DNA of 64,000 bases from positions 27,614,738-27,678,737 of the forward strand of contig NC_090996.1 in the NCBI RefSeq assembly GCF_041146395.1. Direction: 5' to 3'. The position numbers and the translations under genes were made by a program. Origin of the DNA: Eulemur rufifrons (taxonomy: Eukaryota; Chordata; Mammalia; Primates; Lemuridae). Positions within the stretch are counted from its first letter, which is position 1. Each line of letters begins with the position of its first letter. Shown here piece after piece: positions 11,990 to 21,502 of this stretch. The notes beneath the pieces are model-generated. The model had not been told where the DNA came from. It searched no databases and saw only the letters and a program-made list of their open reading frames with translations.

Positions 11990-13015
11990 AAATGGACTGG
12001 TCAGAGTGGGCCTCACTGACTGAGGTGGTCACACTTGAGCAGGGACTTGGGGGCAGAGTCTCCTAAGCAGAAGATACAGCAACTTCAGAGGCCTCGAGGT
12101 GAGGGTGTGGTACCCGGGGGAAGTCAAGGCAGCCGGCGGAGCTTCAGGCAGAGTCCTGGGAGACGAGGCTGGAGGCTACTGGGGACTGCAGGGCGTGTGT
12201 CACATAGGCCGTTGTTAAGGACTTTGGATTTTACTTAGAGAAATGCAGAGCTACTGGAGGGGTTTGAGGAAAAAGGGTGACACTGTCTTGTGGATTATTT
12301 GGGCCGCTGAGTTCGAGTCACGCGTAGCAGGACCAGTAACAAGAATGCCATGATCCATGTGGGAGGGGCAGGTGCCTGGAGCAGGGTGGCCAAGAAGCCG
12401 GTGAGACGTGGGCGGGGCCTGGACGTATTTTGGCAGGAATTAATGATAAGTCAGGGGTACGAGGCGTGCCAGGAAGGAGGACAGAAAGATCTTAAGGTTT
12501 CCAGCCCACTCGTCATAGTTACTCGGGGACCCTGAGAAGGGGAGACCAGGCACTGCATGTGGACACACCAGTTTGAGACGTTGGCAAGATGCCACGCGGA
12601 GCTGCCGAGGGAGCAGGTGAGGGTGCGGGTCTGGTGCTCGGGGAAGCATCGGCTACGGACATCAATTTGGGAGTCAGCGGGCGGTGGCTGCTGCTTGAAA
12701 CCGGGACGCTGAGTCACCGACAGAGCAGAGAGCAGGGTCCCGGGACTGTGCGCTGGGATGCCCCACGCTGAGCGGCTGAGGGGCAGTGTCTGGAGGAGGA
12801 GGAGGAGGGAAGCCAGGAGAGGGTCGCGAGGGGGTGAGCTCGGGCTGCCCTGTCAGATGCTGTGAATGGCCCGGTAACGTGAGGACCAAGACCCGACCGT
12901 CGGGCATCTCTGCATGGGAGTCCTCGGTAACCCAGGTGGAGTTTCAGCGCGATGGCCGGGCAAACGCCACGTCGGAGGGTGTTCAAGGGAGACTGACAGG
13001 AAAGGGACATGCTTG
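11990..13015 (-). mobile_element. L2 LINE, about 1 kb, reverse
   Basis: One of the longest L2 copies in the window. Landmarks in order on the plus strand: GGTCAGAGTGGGCCTCACTG, TAAGGACTTTGGATTTTACT near 12217, CTACTGGAGGGGTTTGAGG near 12251, GGGTGACACTGTCTTGTGG, and ATCAATTTGGGAGTCAGC near 12660. No open reading frame of the reverse transcriptase survives. Confidence 0.75.
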
Positions 13016-13429
13016 AAAATAAGTGTACAGGTCAGGCTAGGGGAGGTTATGCTGTGGTGACAAACACCGGTGAGGTCCCTGTCTTCACACAGTAAGTTTA
13101 TTCCTTGGCCGTGTCTGTCCAATGCAGCTCAGCAGGAGGGCTTTGGGCACTGTGGTGCCCTGGGACCCGGGTGGGTGGAGGGTCTCTCTCAACGTGAACT
13201 TGCGTGATCGCCCACCGCACCAGGGGGAAGGAAGGCGAATCCTGCACCAGCCTTTCAGGCTGTCGCCTGGGGTGGACGCGTATCCTTTCCTTTCACAGTT
13301 CATTGGCCAAAGCACGTCACGTGGCTACTAGTTCTAACTCGGAGCACCAAGGAGGAGAGAACCAGTGAATGACACTAACGAATAACACAGAAGCCGTAAC
13401 CTGTCCTTGAACTTGGTTGTGAATCACTT
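13016..13429. repeat. Possible ancient repeat, unassigned
   Basis: AGTAAGTTTATTCCTTGGCC near 13091 and TTTCACAGTTCATTGGCCAA near 13289 recall the end of an old LTR or DNA-transposon family, but I cannot name it. Nothing coding. Confidence 0.35.
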
Positions 13430-14366
13430 CATTTGAAAAATACTTGAGGGTGCACTGCTACGCGGGCACGTTACTCCGGGGGCTGAGATGGTGGCAGTGA
13501 GTAAGGCCGATTGCCACCCTCGCCGAGCTCACGGGGTGGTAGGGTAGACCAGCCATATGCTAGTGAACCACTCACTTGGAATGAAATAGATCGTGGTGGG
13601 GTGTGTGGCACTCTTCAAAGGGAATAGGCAGGGAAGGCCTCCCTGATGAGATGACATACGACATCAGAAGGAGTCACAGGTGCAAGCATTTGTCACATTG
13701 TGACCTTGAGTCCAGGACTAGCTGGGCCCGGGACGTGGGATGCCAGAGGGAAGTGCCAGGGGTGGGTGGTGGCAGGACTTGGGGCCACGGTGAGGCCTGG
13801 TGTCTCCACTTGAGCCCGCAGAGAGCTGTGGGTGAGTTCTCAGCACGGGGACGCCATCTGACTACAATTTTCAAAACATCAGTTGGTACCATGGGATAAC
13901 TCGGCGATAACAGAATGAATTATTGATACAACACCGTGGATGAGTCTCCAAGAGATGATCCCAAGCAGAGGAAGCCAGGCACGACTAGCGAGTGCCGTGT
14001 GATTTGGTTTACGCGATGCCTGGGAACAGGCGAGCTGGTCCGTGGGGACAGGAGTCCCAGGGCGGCCTGGTGAGCCGGGGGTGGGAATTAACTGCAAGGG
14101 GGAAAAAGGGGGCTCTGGGATGGAGAAGAACCTGTGTTCTGTTTTGTGAGGTGGTCACACTGGTGTGTGTTACATATGTACGTATAATTTATGTGTATAA
14201 CACGTGTGCATGCATATATAAACATAAATTAACTATTTGGGCTGACTGTGGGGGAAAAAAAGATCGAGGACAGTCTGGAGAGCAGCTAGAAGGCTTTTGG
14301 GGTGTCCCAGTCACCCTGCAGGGCATGGTGGCGACGGGTGGAGCAACATAGTTGGATTTGGATCTT
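13430..14366 (-). mobile_element. L2 LINE, reverse (left part)
   Basis: TGAGATGGTGGCAGTGAGTA, GCCGAGCTCACGGGG, GGCAGGGAAGGCCTCCCTGA and ATGAGATGACATACGACATC are reverse L2 landmarks. The copy is interrupted by an LTR at 14367-14812 and resumes after it. An alternating TG/TA-rich patch lies at about 14160-14235. Confidence 0.7.
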
Positions 14367-14812
14367 GTATTAGCTTCCTCCTAGGGCTGTCGTCACAAAT
14401 TACCATGAACTTGGCAGCTTAAAAGAACAGGAGTTTCCTCTCTGGCCGTTCTGGAGGCTGGAAGTGTGGAACTGCAGTATCGGCGGGGCCCTGCTCCCCC
14501 CACCCCCTGAAGGCTCCAGGGAAGGATCCCTCTGGATTCTCCCTGACTCCGGGGGTCGGCAGCAGTCGCGGGCGTTCTTTGACGTGTAGCTGCATTACTC
14601 TAGTCTCCTCACGTGGCTTCTCTGTGTCTCTCTGGCTGTCCTCTCCTCTCTTGTAAGGACCCCAGTCATTGGATTTAGGGCCCACTCTCACCTAGCGTGA
14701 CCACGTCTTAGTTGCAGTGCATCTGCAAAGACTCTGTGTCCAAATAGGGTGACATTCGGAGGTTTTGGGTGGACCTGAACTTGAGGGGGACACTAATGAA
14801 CCCACTATGGAC
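14367..14812 (-). mobile_element. MaLR-like LTR inserted in L2, reverse
   Basis: Starts TATTAGCTTCCTCCTAGGGC, then CACAAATTACCATGAACTTG and GCAGCTTAAAAGAACAG, TTCTGGAGGCTGGAAGTG, TCTGCAAAGACTCTGTGTCC AAATAGGG and ends near ATGAACCCACTATGG. The L2 halves on the two sides belong to one copy. Confidence 0.75.
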
Positions 14813-15130
14813 AGATTTGGGGGATGGAGCAGGAAGGGCTCGCTGATGTACTGGGTGTGGGTGGTGGAAGAAAAGTCACGTGTGACTCAAGTTCGAGTTG
14901 GAGCAACCGGGTGGAGGCGCCCCCCACCCCCGCCGAGATGGACTGAAGGAGGCGGCGGGTCGAGGGCGGCTCCGGTTCTGCTTGAGATGCCCGAGTCTGT
15001 GGATCTATGAGCTGGGGAGTCGCAGCGTGGGGACGGTGTTCAGGGCGACGGATGAGTTGTCTGGGGGATAGAGACAGACAAAAGAGGCTGAGCATCCAGC
15101 CTTGAGCTGTGAAAGCGAGAGGTTTCAAGA
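14813..15130 (-). mobile_element. L2 LINE, reverse (right part)
   Basis: GGGCTCGCTGATGTACTGGG, TGTGGGTGGTGGAAGAAAAG, GTGACTCAAGTTCGAG and GGAGCAACCGGGTGGAGG are the reverse of the internal L2 region and continue the copy broken at 14367. Confidence 0.75.
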
Positions 15131-15884
15131 CAAAGGAGCAGACTGCACGTGGGAACCTCTCGCAGTAACAACGGTGGAAAAAAAAAAAAAGATTAAGACA
15201 CTGCGAAGAGAAATCAAAATCATTTCCATGTGTTCATGTACCTTGACAAAGCAGCCTGATCTAATTCGCCTAATTCATCTCGAGCAGGACGGGGACACAC
15301 TCCTGCTTTCCAGAGGATGAAAAAGCTATTACAGTCCTCCGCATCAGAAAGTCTCCAGCCCAGGCCCGTGGAGATTTTGCTTTCCTCCTCCTTACCCCAG
15401 GGTTAGGTAACCACATAAGGGACCTGCCGAGAGAGCCCTTCCCCACGGACTCAGGATTCCCTGGCGCAGGAGCCAGGGTGTTCTTGAAGCTTCCTGCTTC
15501 CAGCAACCTTGTCCTGGGAGACAGTGTCTGGGAAGAGGTGACCCGAGGTCTCGTGATCCCAGGGTGCTCTGGGGCCCGGGTGCACCCCCGTCCCCTGCTT
15601 CGGGGATTGCAGCCACCTGAGCAGGGATTTGCAATGGAGGCCGAGAGACCCACACGTCCCCTCATCCAGGCAGCACCTGCCTGGGGGCCGGGCAGAGCTG
15701 GTGCAGTGACAACTGACACACAGGTCAGAGCCTGAGCCCACAGGGCCGAAGGTCTAATTGGCATCTTTGTGGCCAGTCTGTGAGAGAAAGCTTGTGGAGG
15801 AAGGTTGGATAATGGGGCCTTTTAACCAAAAGTGATGGGAAAAAGGCCCAAAGATAAGTGATTATTCATTCACTTGATTACTCA
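15131..15884. other. Intergenic stretch, nothing recognised
   Basis: Contains a 12-base A run near 15180. Overlapping 87-164-codon minus-strand ORFs show no domain features. No gene supported. Confidence 0.45.
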
Positions 15885-16290
15885 TTCACTTAACAGATAT
15901 CTACTGGGTATCTCATGCTACAGCATTGGTGACGAAAGTGACTAAAGCCAGCGTGGTCCCTTCCCTCTGGAGCTAAGTCTCACAGTGGCAGCTGCATTAC
16001 ACAAGCAATCTTAAAAATCCTGTCCAGGGTTTGAGAGGCTGGAGAGGGGTGGTGGACGGTAGCCGAGGAGGGGAGGGGAGGCTTCTCTGGGAAAGAGACC
16101 TTGAAGTCGGGCCCTAATGATGAGTAAGACAGGAAGAACAACCGAGGCAGGGGAACTGGTAGGTGCAAAGGGACTGGGGTAGGTTTGGGCTTGGCCTACT
16201 GGAGTCACAGGAAGAAGAGCAGGGAAAGGGAAAAAGGCACAAAAGTAGGTTTGGGTCAGTATGGAAAGTGAGAGTAGAACACACAGGAGG
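15885..16290 (-). mobile_element. L2 LINE fragment, reverse
   Basis: CATTCACTTAACAGATATCT, CTACTGGGTATCTCATGC, GTCCCTTCCCTCTGGAGCTA and a purine-rich body ending near AGGAAGAAGAGCAGGGAAAG are the reverse of an L2 3' end. Confidence 0.7.
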
Positions 16291-17214
16291 ACGTGGGAGG
16301 GACCACATGGTTCTACGTGGCACCTTCCCTCCCATCTTCCATCTGTTCAATGCGTCCAAAAACACTGAACTTCACCCACCTGCTGACCCTGCTCTGGTGC
16401 TCGTGGACTACTATCGGGGGACTCCTCTCCCGTGGGGGCAGGGGAAGAGCCAGGACCCCTCCTGCCCAGAGCACTGACTCCGTCTCCCCACCCCACCCGA
16501 TCCCTATCCCTGCCCCATCTTTCTCTCTCTGCTGGTTTGGAAAATCTACAAAGTCCTGCAGATAATCCTGGACCCTGCAGTGGCCCCTTGCTGCCGTGTA
16601 TTTAATCCTCTCGTGCCTGGGTTTGCTCATCCCGGAGGAGGGGACAGTCACAGTGCCTGCCTCACAGGACTGTGGCAAGGAGTCATTCGTGCAAAGGACT
16701 CTGCACCAGGCCTGGAGTCTCCTTGGCGTTCCGCGGATGTCTGCACCGAACGCTTCCCCTCGCGTGGGGTTGTTCCCAAGGCAGAAGGTGGCCTCTGAGC
16801 TGCAGGCCCAGCTAGCGTCTGTCCCAGGGTGACAGCTTGTCAGGCTACTTGGGGATGTACAAAATCAGAAATCCGTGCAAATGGGACGTCTATGGGTGCA
16901 TCGCTTCACTTTTCCCCACGACTCCCTGATCGGCCCTCTGTGTTCTTGGTTTCCGTGTAAATATTGTTGCTTAGGACAAGCGAGAGGAAGGACACAGCAA
17001 GTGGACTCATGATGTAGCAGTCAGGACATTCACAGGATGACATCGTGAAATAAGAATAATTTTTTTTTTTCTGGGAAAAGCACATCTCAGCTGAGCTGTT
17101 CCCTTCCCCATGTCCATAGGACCTCGGGGGTTGGGTGAGTCAGGTGTCAGGGAAGGCAGAGGTGAGGCCGGGCTTCAGGACAGTGAGTTAAATAAGGTAA
17201 AACACGGTCTTCTG
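16291..17214. other. Intergenic stretch with a possible MIR
   Basis: A MIR-like core at about 16600-16715 (CCTGGGTTTGCTCATCCCGG, CTCACAGGACTGTGGCAAGG). Overlapping chance ORFs of 72-121 codons occur on both strands. Nothing else recognised. Confidence 0.45.
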
Positions 17215-18121
17215 AGCTTATTTAACATTTACTGAGCACCTACCGTGTGACTGTTTCACAGGCTGCAACCTGGCTATGAACAAAACGTGGGCCCTGCCCT
17301 CGGGGGCTCATGTCCTTGTCAGGGAGACATACACAGATCTACACGGTGTCTACAGGTGATGGGTGCTTTGGGGACGTGACAGAACCGAGGGTGCCAGGGA
17401 GTTTGCCGGAAGCCAGGTGTCTGCAGCAGGTCGTGCAGGACGGCTGTGCCGATCACATGACTCGGGACAGGAGCAGACCAATCCCATCAGACTCTCTGGG
17501 GGTGGGGCCTGGGTCGCCTGGAGCAGCCCAGGTGACTCCAACATGCAGACAGGTTTGGGAGCCACCGTCACAGGGTGTGGACGATACGATATCCCCTCTC
17601 GACAGGGTGTGGATTGCACAGAAGCCTTGACGCAAGGGAGCGATGAGGTCACGTTTACTGTCTTCTATAAAACAGTCTCCGGTGGGAAGAGCAGACCAGG
17701 AGAGGAGCCAGGCGGGAAGGCTGTGATCAAGGGGAGTGACAGACTAATGCTCAGGGTCGCCCTGCGTGCTGCCTGGGGGTCAGATCGCACGGTGGGGCCG
17801 TGGGCGGGGGAGTCGGGAGGGTGGTGCGACGTCCCCAGCACTCGACCTGGAAGACAATGTGGCTCAGACCGCAGCGGGGATGGGGTCAGGTGCCAGATCT
17901 GTCGCCAAGGTGGAGCCAGGGGTGTTCACTGCCCACTAGATGCGAAGGAGAGTGGGGGAGTCCAGGGCCGACGGTCGTCTCTGCAGCTGTCCCCAGCCCA
18001 GGGGAGGAGCAGTTTGGAGCACATCAGTGCAGTAGGAGATGCTCGTTAAGCCGTGTGGATGGAGGTGTTGGTCGGGCAGTGGGACGTGAGGCTGACGCCT
18101 GGGATCGGAGTCGTCCGTCCG
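17215..18121 (-). mobile_element. L2 LINE, reverse (left part)
   Basis: Starts TTATTTAACATTTACTGAGC ACCTACCGTGTG, then ACAAAACGTGGGCCCTGCCC and GGGGGCTCATGTCC: a clear reverse L2 3' end. The following GC-rich body runs to a hAT insertion at 18122. The 228-codon plus-strand ORF at 17363-18049 lies wholly inside this element. Confidence 0.75.
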
Positions 18122-18456
18122 CAGAGCTGCGCTGCCCGGTACAGGAGCCGCTAGCTGTGTGGGCTGCTGAGCACTCGAAATGCGCCTGGTCCCAGCCGAG
18201 ATGTGCACCGAGCGTAAAATACGTACCAGGTTTTGCAGACTTAGTACCCCAAAATGTAAAATATCTCTAAGTTTCAAAATAAGGCTTGTATATTCAAATA
18301 ACATCTTAAAATAATGATTATATATTGAAATAACATCTTAGATGTATTGGGTTAAATAAAACATGTTTACTTGCATCTTTTTACATTTTTAATGGGGATA
18401 CTGGGAAACTTTAAGTGACATGTGGCTCACGTGACATTTCTGTTGGACAGCATTGG
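18122..18456 (+). mobile_element. hAT-type DNA transposon inserted in L2
   Basis: TGGGCTGCTGAGCACTCGAA, AATACGTACCAGGTTTTGCA GACTTAGTACC, GTATTGGGTTAAATAAAACA and the right end TTTCTGTTGGACAGCATTG follow the order of an abundant nonautonomous hAT-Charlie family. AT-rich island within GC-rich surroundings. Subfamily not assigned. Confidence 0.75.
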
Positions 18457-19110
18457 TGTAGGTGGCACGGGGAGGGGGTCACCTAGGATGGGTGTGGAGA
18501 AGGACAGGAGCAGAGAGGCCTGGGGACTGTGCCCAAGGCCCCCCGACATTCAGAGGCCAGGAACATGCGTGTGATCCAGGCAGTAGTGACCAAGGCGGGC
18601 AGCCGTGGGGTGGCAGGAGAACCAGCACGTGGTTGGTGCTTGGAGTGTGCTCGTGGGAGCTTCTCCTGTGCTGTGTGACAGCTCGGGTGCAAGCGGAGAG
18701 TCCCGGGCCTGGCTGGGGCTGGGCTTTCACCAGGCAAGCGTGAGAGGAGACGCGAGGGAGACGGGTGTCTGGAAGGGAGCGATCGATGATCATCACGGCC
18801 CTGGAACCGAGGCTGGGGGAAGGAGGGCTGGCGAGGATGTGCGAGGAGCTCAGAGTAAGGGGGAAAAGACTGCACATCTTGCAGAACCATGAGCTCCATA
18901 GGCCTCTTTTCTTAATAAATTACCCAGCCTCAGGTCTCTCTCTATGGCAACACTAGATGGAGTAGGACAAGGGGTGTGGGGAGAGGGGGAAGGGCAGCGC
19001 CGCTTGGGAGGGGCTGCAAGGGAGTTCTGTCCCTGGGAGGCAGCCACGCCTGGAACTGGCCGGGATGCTGAGACCTGAGGACATGAGGGAGTCTGCTCGG
19101 TGTGTGATGG
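18457..19110 (-). mobile_element. L2 LINE, reverse (right part, degenerate)
   Basis: Purine-rich sequence such as CCTAGGATGGGTGTGGAGAA, GGACAGGAGCAG and GGGAAAAGACTGCACATC looks like continuation of the copy broken by the hAT element; similarity is weaker here. Confidence 0.45.
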
Positions 19111-19589
19111 AAATTGGAGGATGAGGAGGCCGGGAGCTTGGGACAGACTGGGGTGGGGATGAGAAACTCCAGGCTGTGGGCAAGATGGAAACGGCCCCCC
19201 CAAGCTGCTCCTCCGCCTTCAAGCTGGGTGACCTTGGGCAGGCCGGCACTCCGCGGGTGCTTAGCTTTCTCGACCGTTCACATCCAAGGCGGGGCGGGTA
19301 CCTGCCTCACTGCGTTGCCGTAAGCATTAAACACGCAGGAGGCTGTGGGGTGCCCGGCACGGTGCCCACGTCACAGCCCTGCGTGAGTCAGCATTTGCCC
19401 TGGGAGCCCGGTCGGCCCAGCCGCGGCCTTGCCCGGCACTGGCTCGGGGGCTCTGGGGAGGGCCCCCCTCGTGCCTGGGATCTTCTGATCCCAAGAACCT
19501 TTCCTTAGTTGGCATAATTAGGTCGAAATGTGAGATATTTTGCTATATGATAAGGAGTTTTAAGCTGATATATACTTGAGGAGGGGGGA

Positions 19590-19664
19590 GTGTAGTGTTC
19601 CCTTCTCATCCTTCAGAGCTCAGTTGAAATGTCACTGAGGCCATGAGGACCCCCTGGCCTAGCC
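19590..19664 (+). mobile_element. L2 LINE 3' region (left part)
   Basis: TCCTTCAGAGCTCAGTTGAA ATGTCACTGAGG matches the forward L2 3' region; it continues after the MER20 at 19665-19846. Confidence 0.7.
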
Positions 19665-19846
19665 CCATGGTTCTTAGCCAGCCCCCCACCCCGGGGACAC
19701 GTGGCCACGTCTGGAGACACTTCAGGTTGTTGTGACTAGAGAGGCGCCCCTGGCATCAGTGCGGTAGAAGCCAGGAATGCCAATGATCCCAGGATGCATG
19801 GGACAGTCCCCACCACACAGGGTGGCCCAGCCCCAAATGTCAGCTG
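19665..19846 (-). mobile_element. MER20 inserted in L2, reverse
   Basis: GTTCTTAGCCAGCCCCCCAC, GTCTGGAGACACTTCAGGTT, CAGGATGCATGGGACAGTCC and CCCAAATGTCAG are the reverse complement of MER20. Confidence 0.8.
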
Positions 19847-20112
19847 AGGATGACAGAGACCCCGGCCTTAGATGGTCCTTGGCCCTGTTCTTTCTCTGAT
19901 CCCTGTTTGTTCTCTGGCAACACTCACTGTAGTCTGTAATTATCTGGGTGGTTGACTTAAAAAAAAAAAAAAAAAAAAACTGAACACTTTTTACTGTCTG
20001 CCTCACATCTAATGTAAATCCAAGAGGGCAGGGACCTTATCTGTCTCACTGCTGTATGCCCAGTGCCTGGTATACAGGAGGTGCCCAATAATTATTTGTT
20101 CTAGGAGTGAAT
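19847..20112 (+). mobile_element. L2 LINE 3' end (right part)
   Basis: AAGAGGGCAGGGACCTTATC, GCTGTATGCCCAGTGCCTGG and GGTGCCCAATAATTATTTGT form a textbook L2 3' end. A run of 20 A at about 19959-19978 sits inside it. Confidence 0.85.
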
Positions 20113-20394
20113 AAGTAGGAACTTGTATTGAAGAGTGTTTCTTTCTCCTATATGGAGTTTTGAGCCTACATCTCTAATTTATTCACAGCTGCCTAATAAC
20201 TAACTCGAAATGGGATTTTGTTACATTTCAAATCAAAGAAAACTGGTATCAGTCTAACTGGATCCTGTCGTCCAGGATATGTGAACTAGTGAATGTCCTT
20301 TTTGGAGGTTTTCATCACACATATGTTAAGAGTTCACCAAGATCCCCCCTTATTGGGGAAAAAATGGACACAGAGACCATAAACCGAGTGTCTA
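20113..20394. other. Downstream flank of SNX29 poly(A) site
   Basis: AT-rich, no repeat recognised. The minus-strand GT-rich stretch that may act as the downstream processing element falls at its right edge. Confidence 0.5.
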
Positions 20395-20414
20395 ATATAT
20401 AAAATGTCACCAGT

Positions 20415-20420
20415 TTTATT
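20415..20420 (-). terminator. SNX29: Distal poly(A) signal AATAAA of SNX29
   Basis: The plus strand TTTATT reads AATAAA on the minus strand in the context GACAAAATAAAACTGG. A cleavage site about 10-25 bases downstream would fall near 20,390-20,405. A GT-rich stretch (GGTCTCTGTGTCC, minus strand, about 20,360-20,375) follows, as expected of a downstream element. Preceding AT-rich sequence supports a real 3' end. Confidence 0.7.
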
Positions 20421-21496
20421 TTGTCATTGTAAAGAGGTTTATCTCAACCAGATTGTAACAAAATTACCACAGCTTATTCCAAAAGAAAATCTTAATACAA
20501 GAGATCTTAGAAAATTAAACACATTTGTTTAAAAATCCTATCGTGTAAACTGTAACGTAAGAGGAAGTTAAGGTCACACTACACACATTGGAGCGCGTCT
20601 GCGGACTCGCGGGCTCTGTACACACAGACCAGTGTAGACCACGGGCCCATGGCCTTCTGACCCCTCACAGACGGCTCACTGGGACCTGATCGTAACTCTG
20701 ACCAGGCGCCTCCAAGCTGGGGTCACCCCCTCTCCTGCGTTCAGAAGACTCACGCCCCCCAGACGTCAGTGTCGGATGAGTCGGGCAAAGCCCTCTCTAC
20801 CCGACGGCGACGCCAGGGGTGGGGATGGCTGCGGAAGCCGACGTTCCTTCCAGGTTGAATCCCAAACTCCCAATTAGCTGCAGCCCACCCTCTGCGTCCT
20901 CGAAATTGGTGGTCTCTGGGCTCATTTGAGCTCCTAGTCTCTCTGGTTGCGAATGTGCAATCCATGTGTCCTGTGTCCTCAGCCCCACGTTTGGCAGGAC
21001 ACCCCGTGTCCCGTACTGATGGTAAAAAGAACCCTCAAAGGCGAGTGCGTGGCCTTGACCCTCGCACTTCGAGGGGAGGGTGGTGGCCGGGGTGAGGCAG
21101 CCAGCGGCTTTCCGATTAGGACGAGAAAACATTTACGCACCAGTAAGAACAGAACCCTCGGACCTCGAAACACCAATGGATCTAGCATCTTCTAGTGTGG
21201 ATACTCGTCTGTGTTACAAGGTCAATCTTTTAGGAAAGTTTTTGTTTTTTTTTTTTTCCTTTTCTACAGGAAATAGGTGTAAGGAAGCCCATTCAATTTG
21301 GTTGTGAGGATTTAGGGACAAAAGGGCTCCGTGACAATTCAGAGTTACCAAAATCAGGCCCCCAACGTGGCAATGGCTCACGGCCAAAGTGAGAAATACT
21401 CGAGGGGAGCCGGGCAGGGGCCCTGCGGGGACCGTGGGACGCACGGTGGGACCCTCCTGGCCGCGCCTGCGGTCCTAGTGATCCAGTAGCTGAGGT

Positions 21497-21502
21497 TTTA
21501 TT
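21497..21502 (-). terminator. SNX29: Proximal poly(A) signal AATAAA of SNX29
   Basis: The plus strand TTTATT reads AATAAA on the minus strand (CTAAAATAAAACCTCAGC). It follows roughly 200 bases of AT-rich, repeat-free sequence (minus strand 21,700 to 21,500) of the kind seen at conserved 3' UTR ends. If used, it would give a transcript about 1.1 kb shorter than the distal site. Confidence 0.6.

Noticed and set aside
17363..18049. 228-codon plus-strand ORF
   Set aside because: Lies entirely within a reverse-orientation L2 copy; open by GC-rich composition only.
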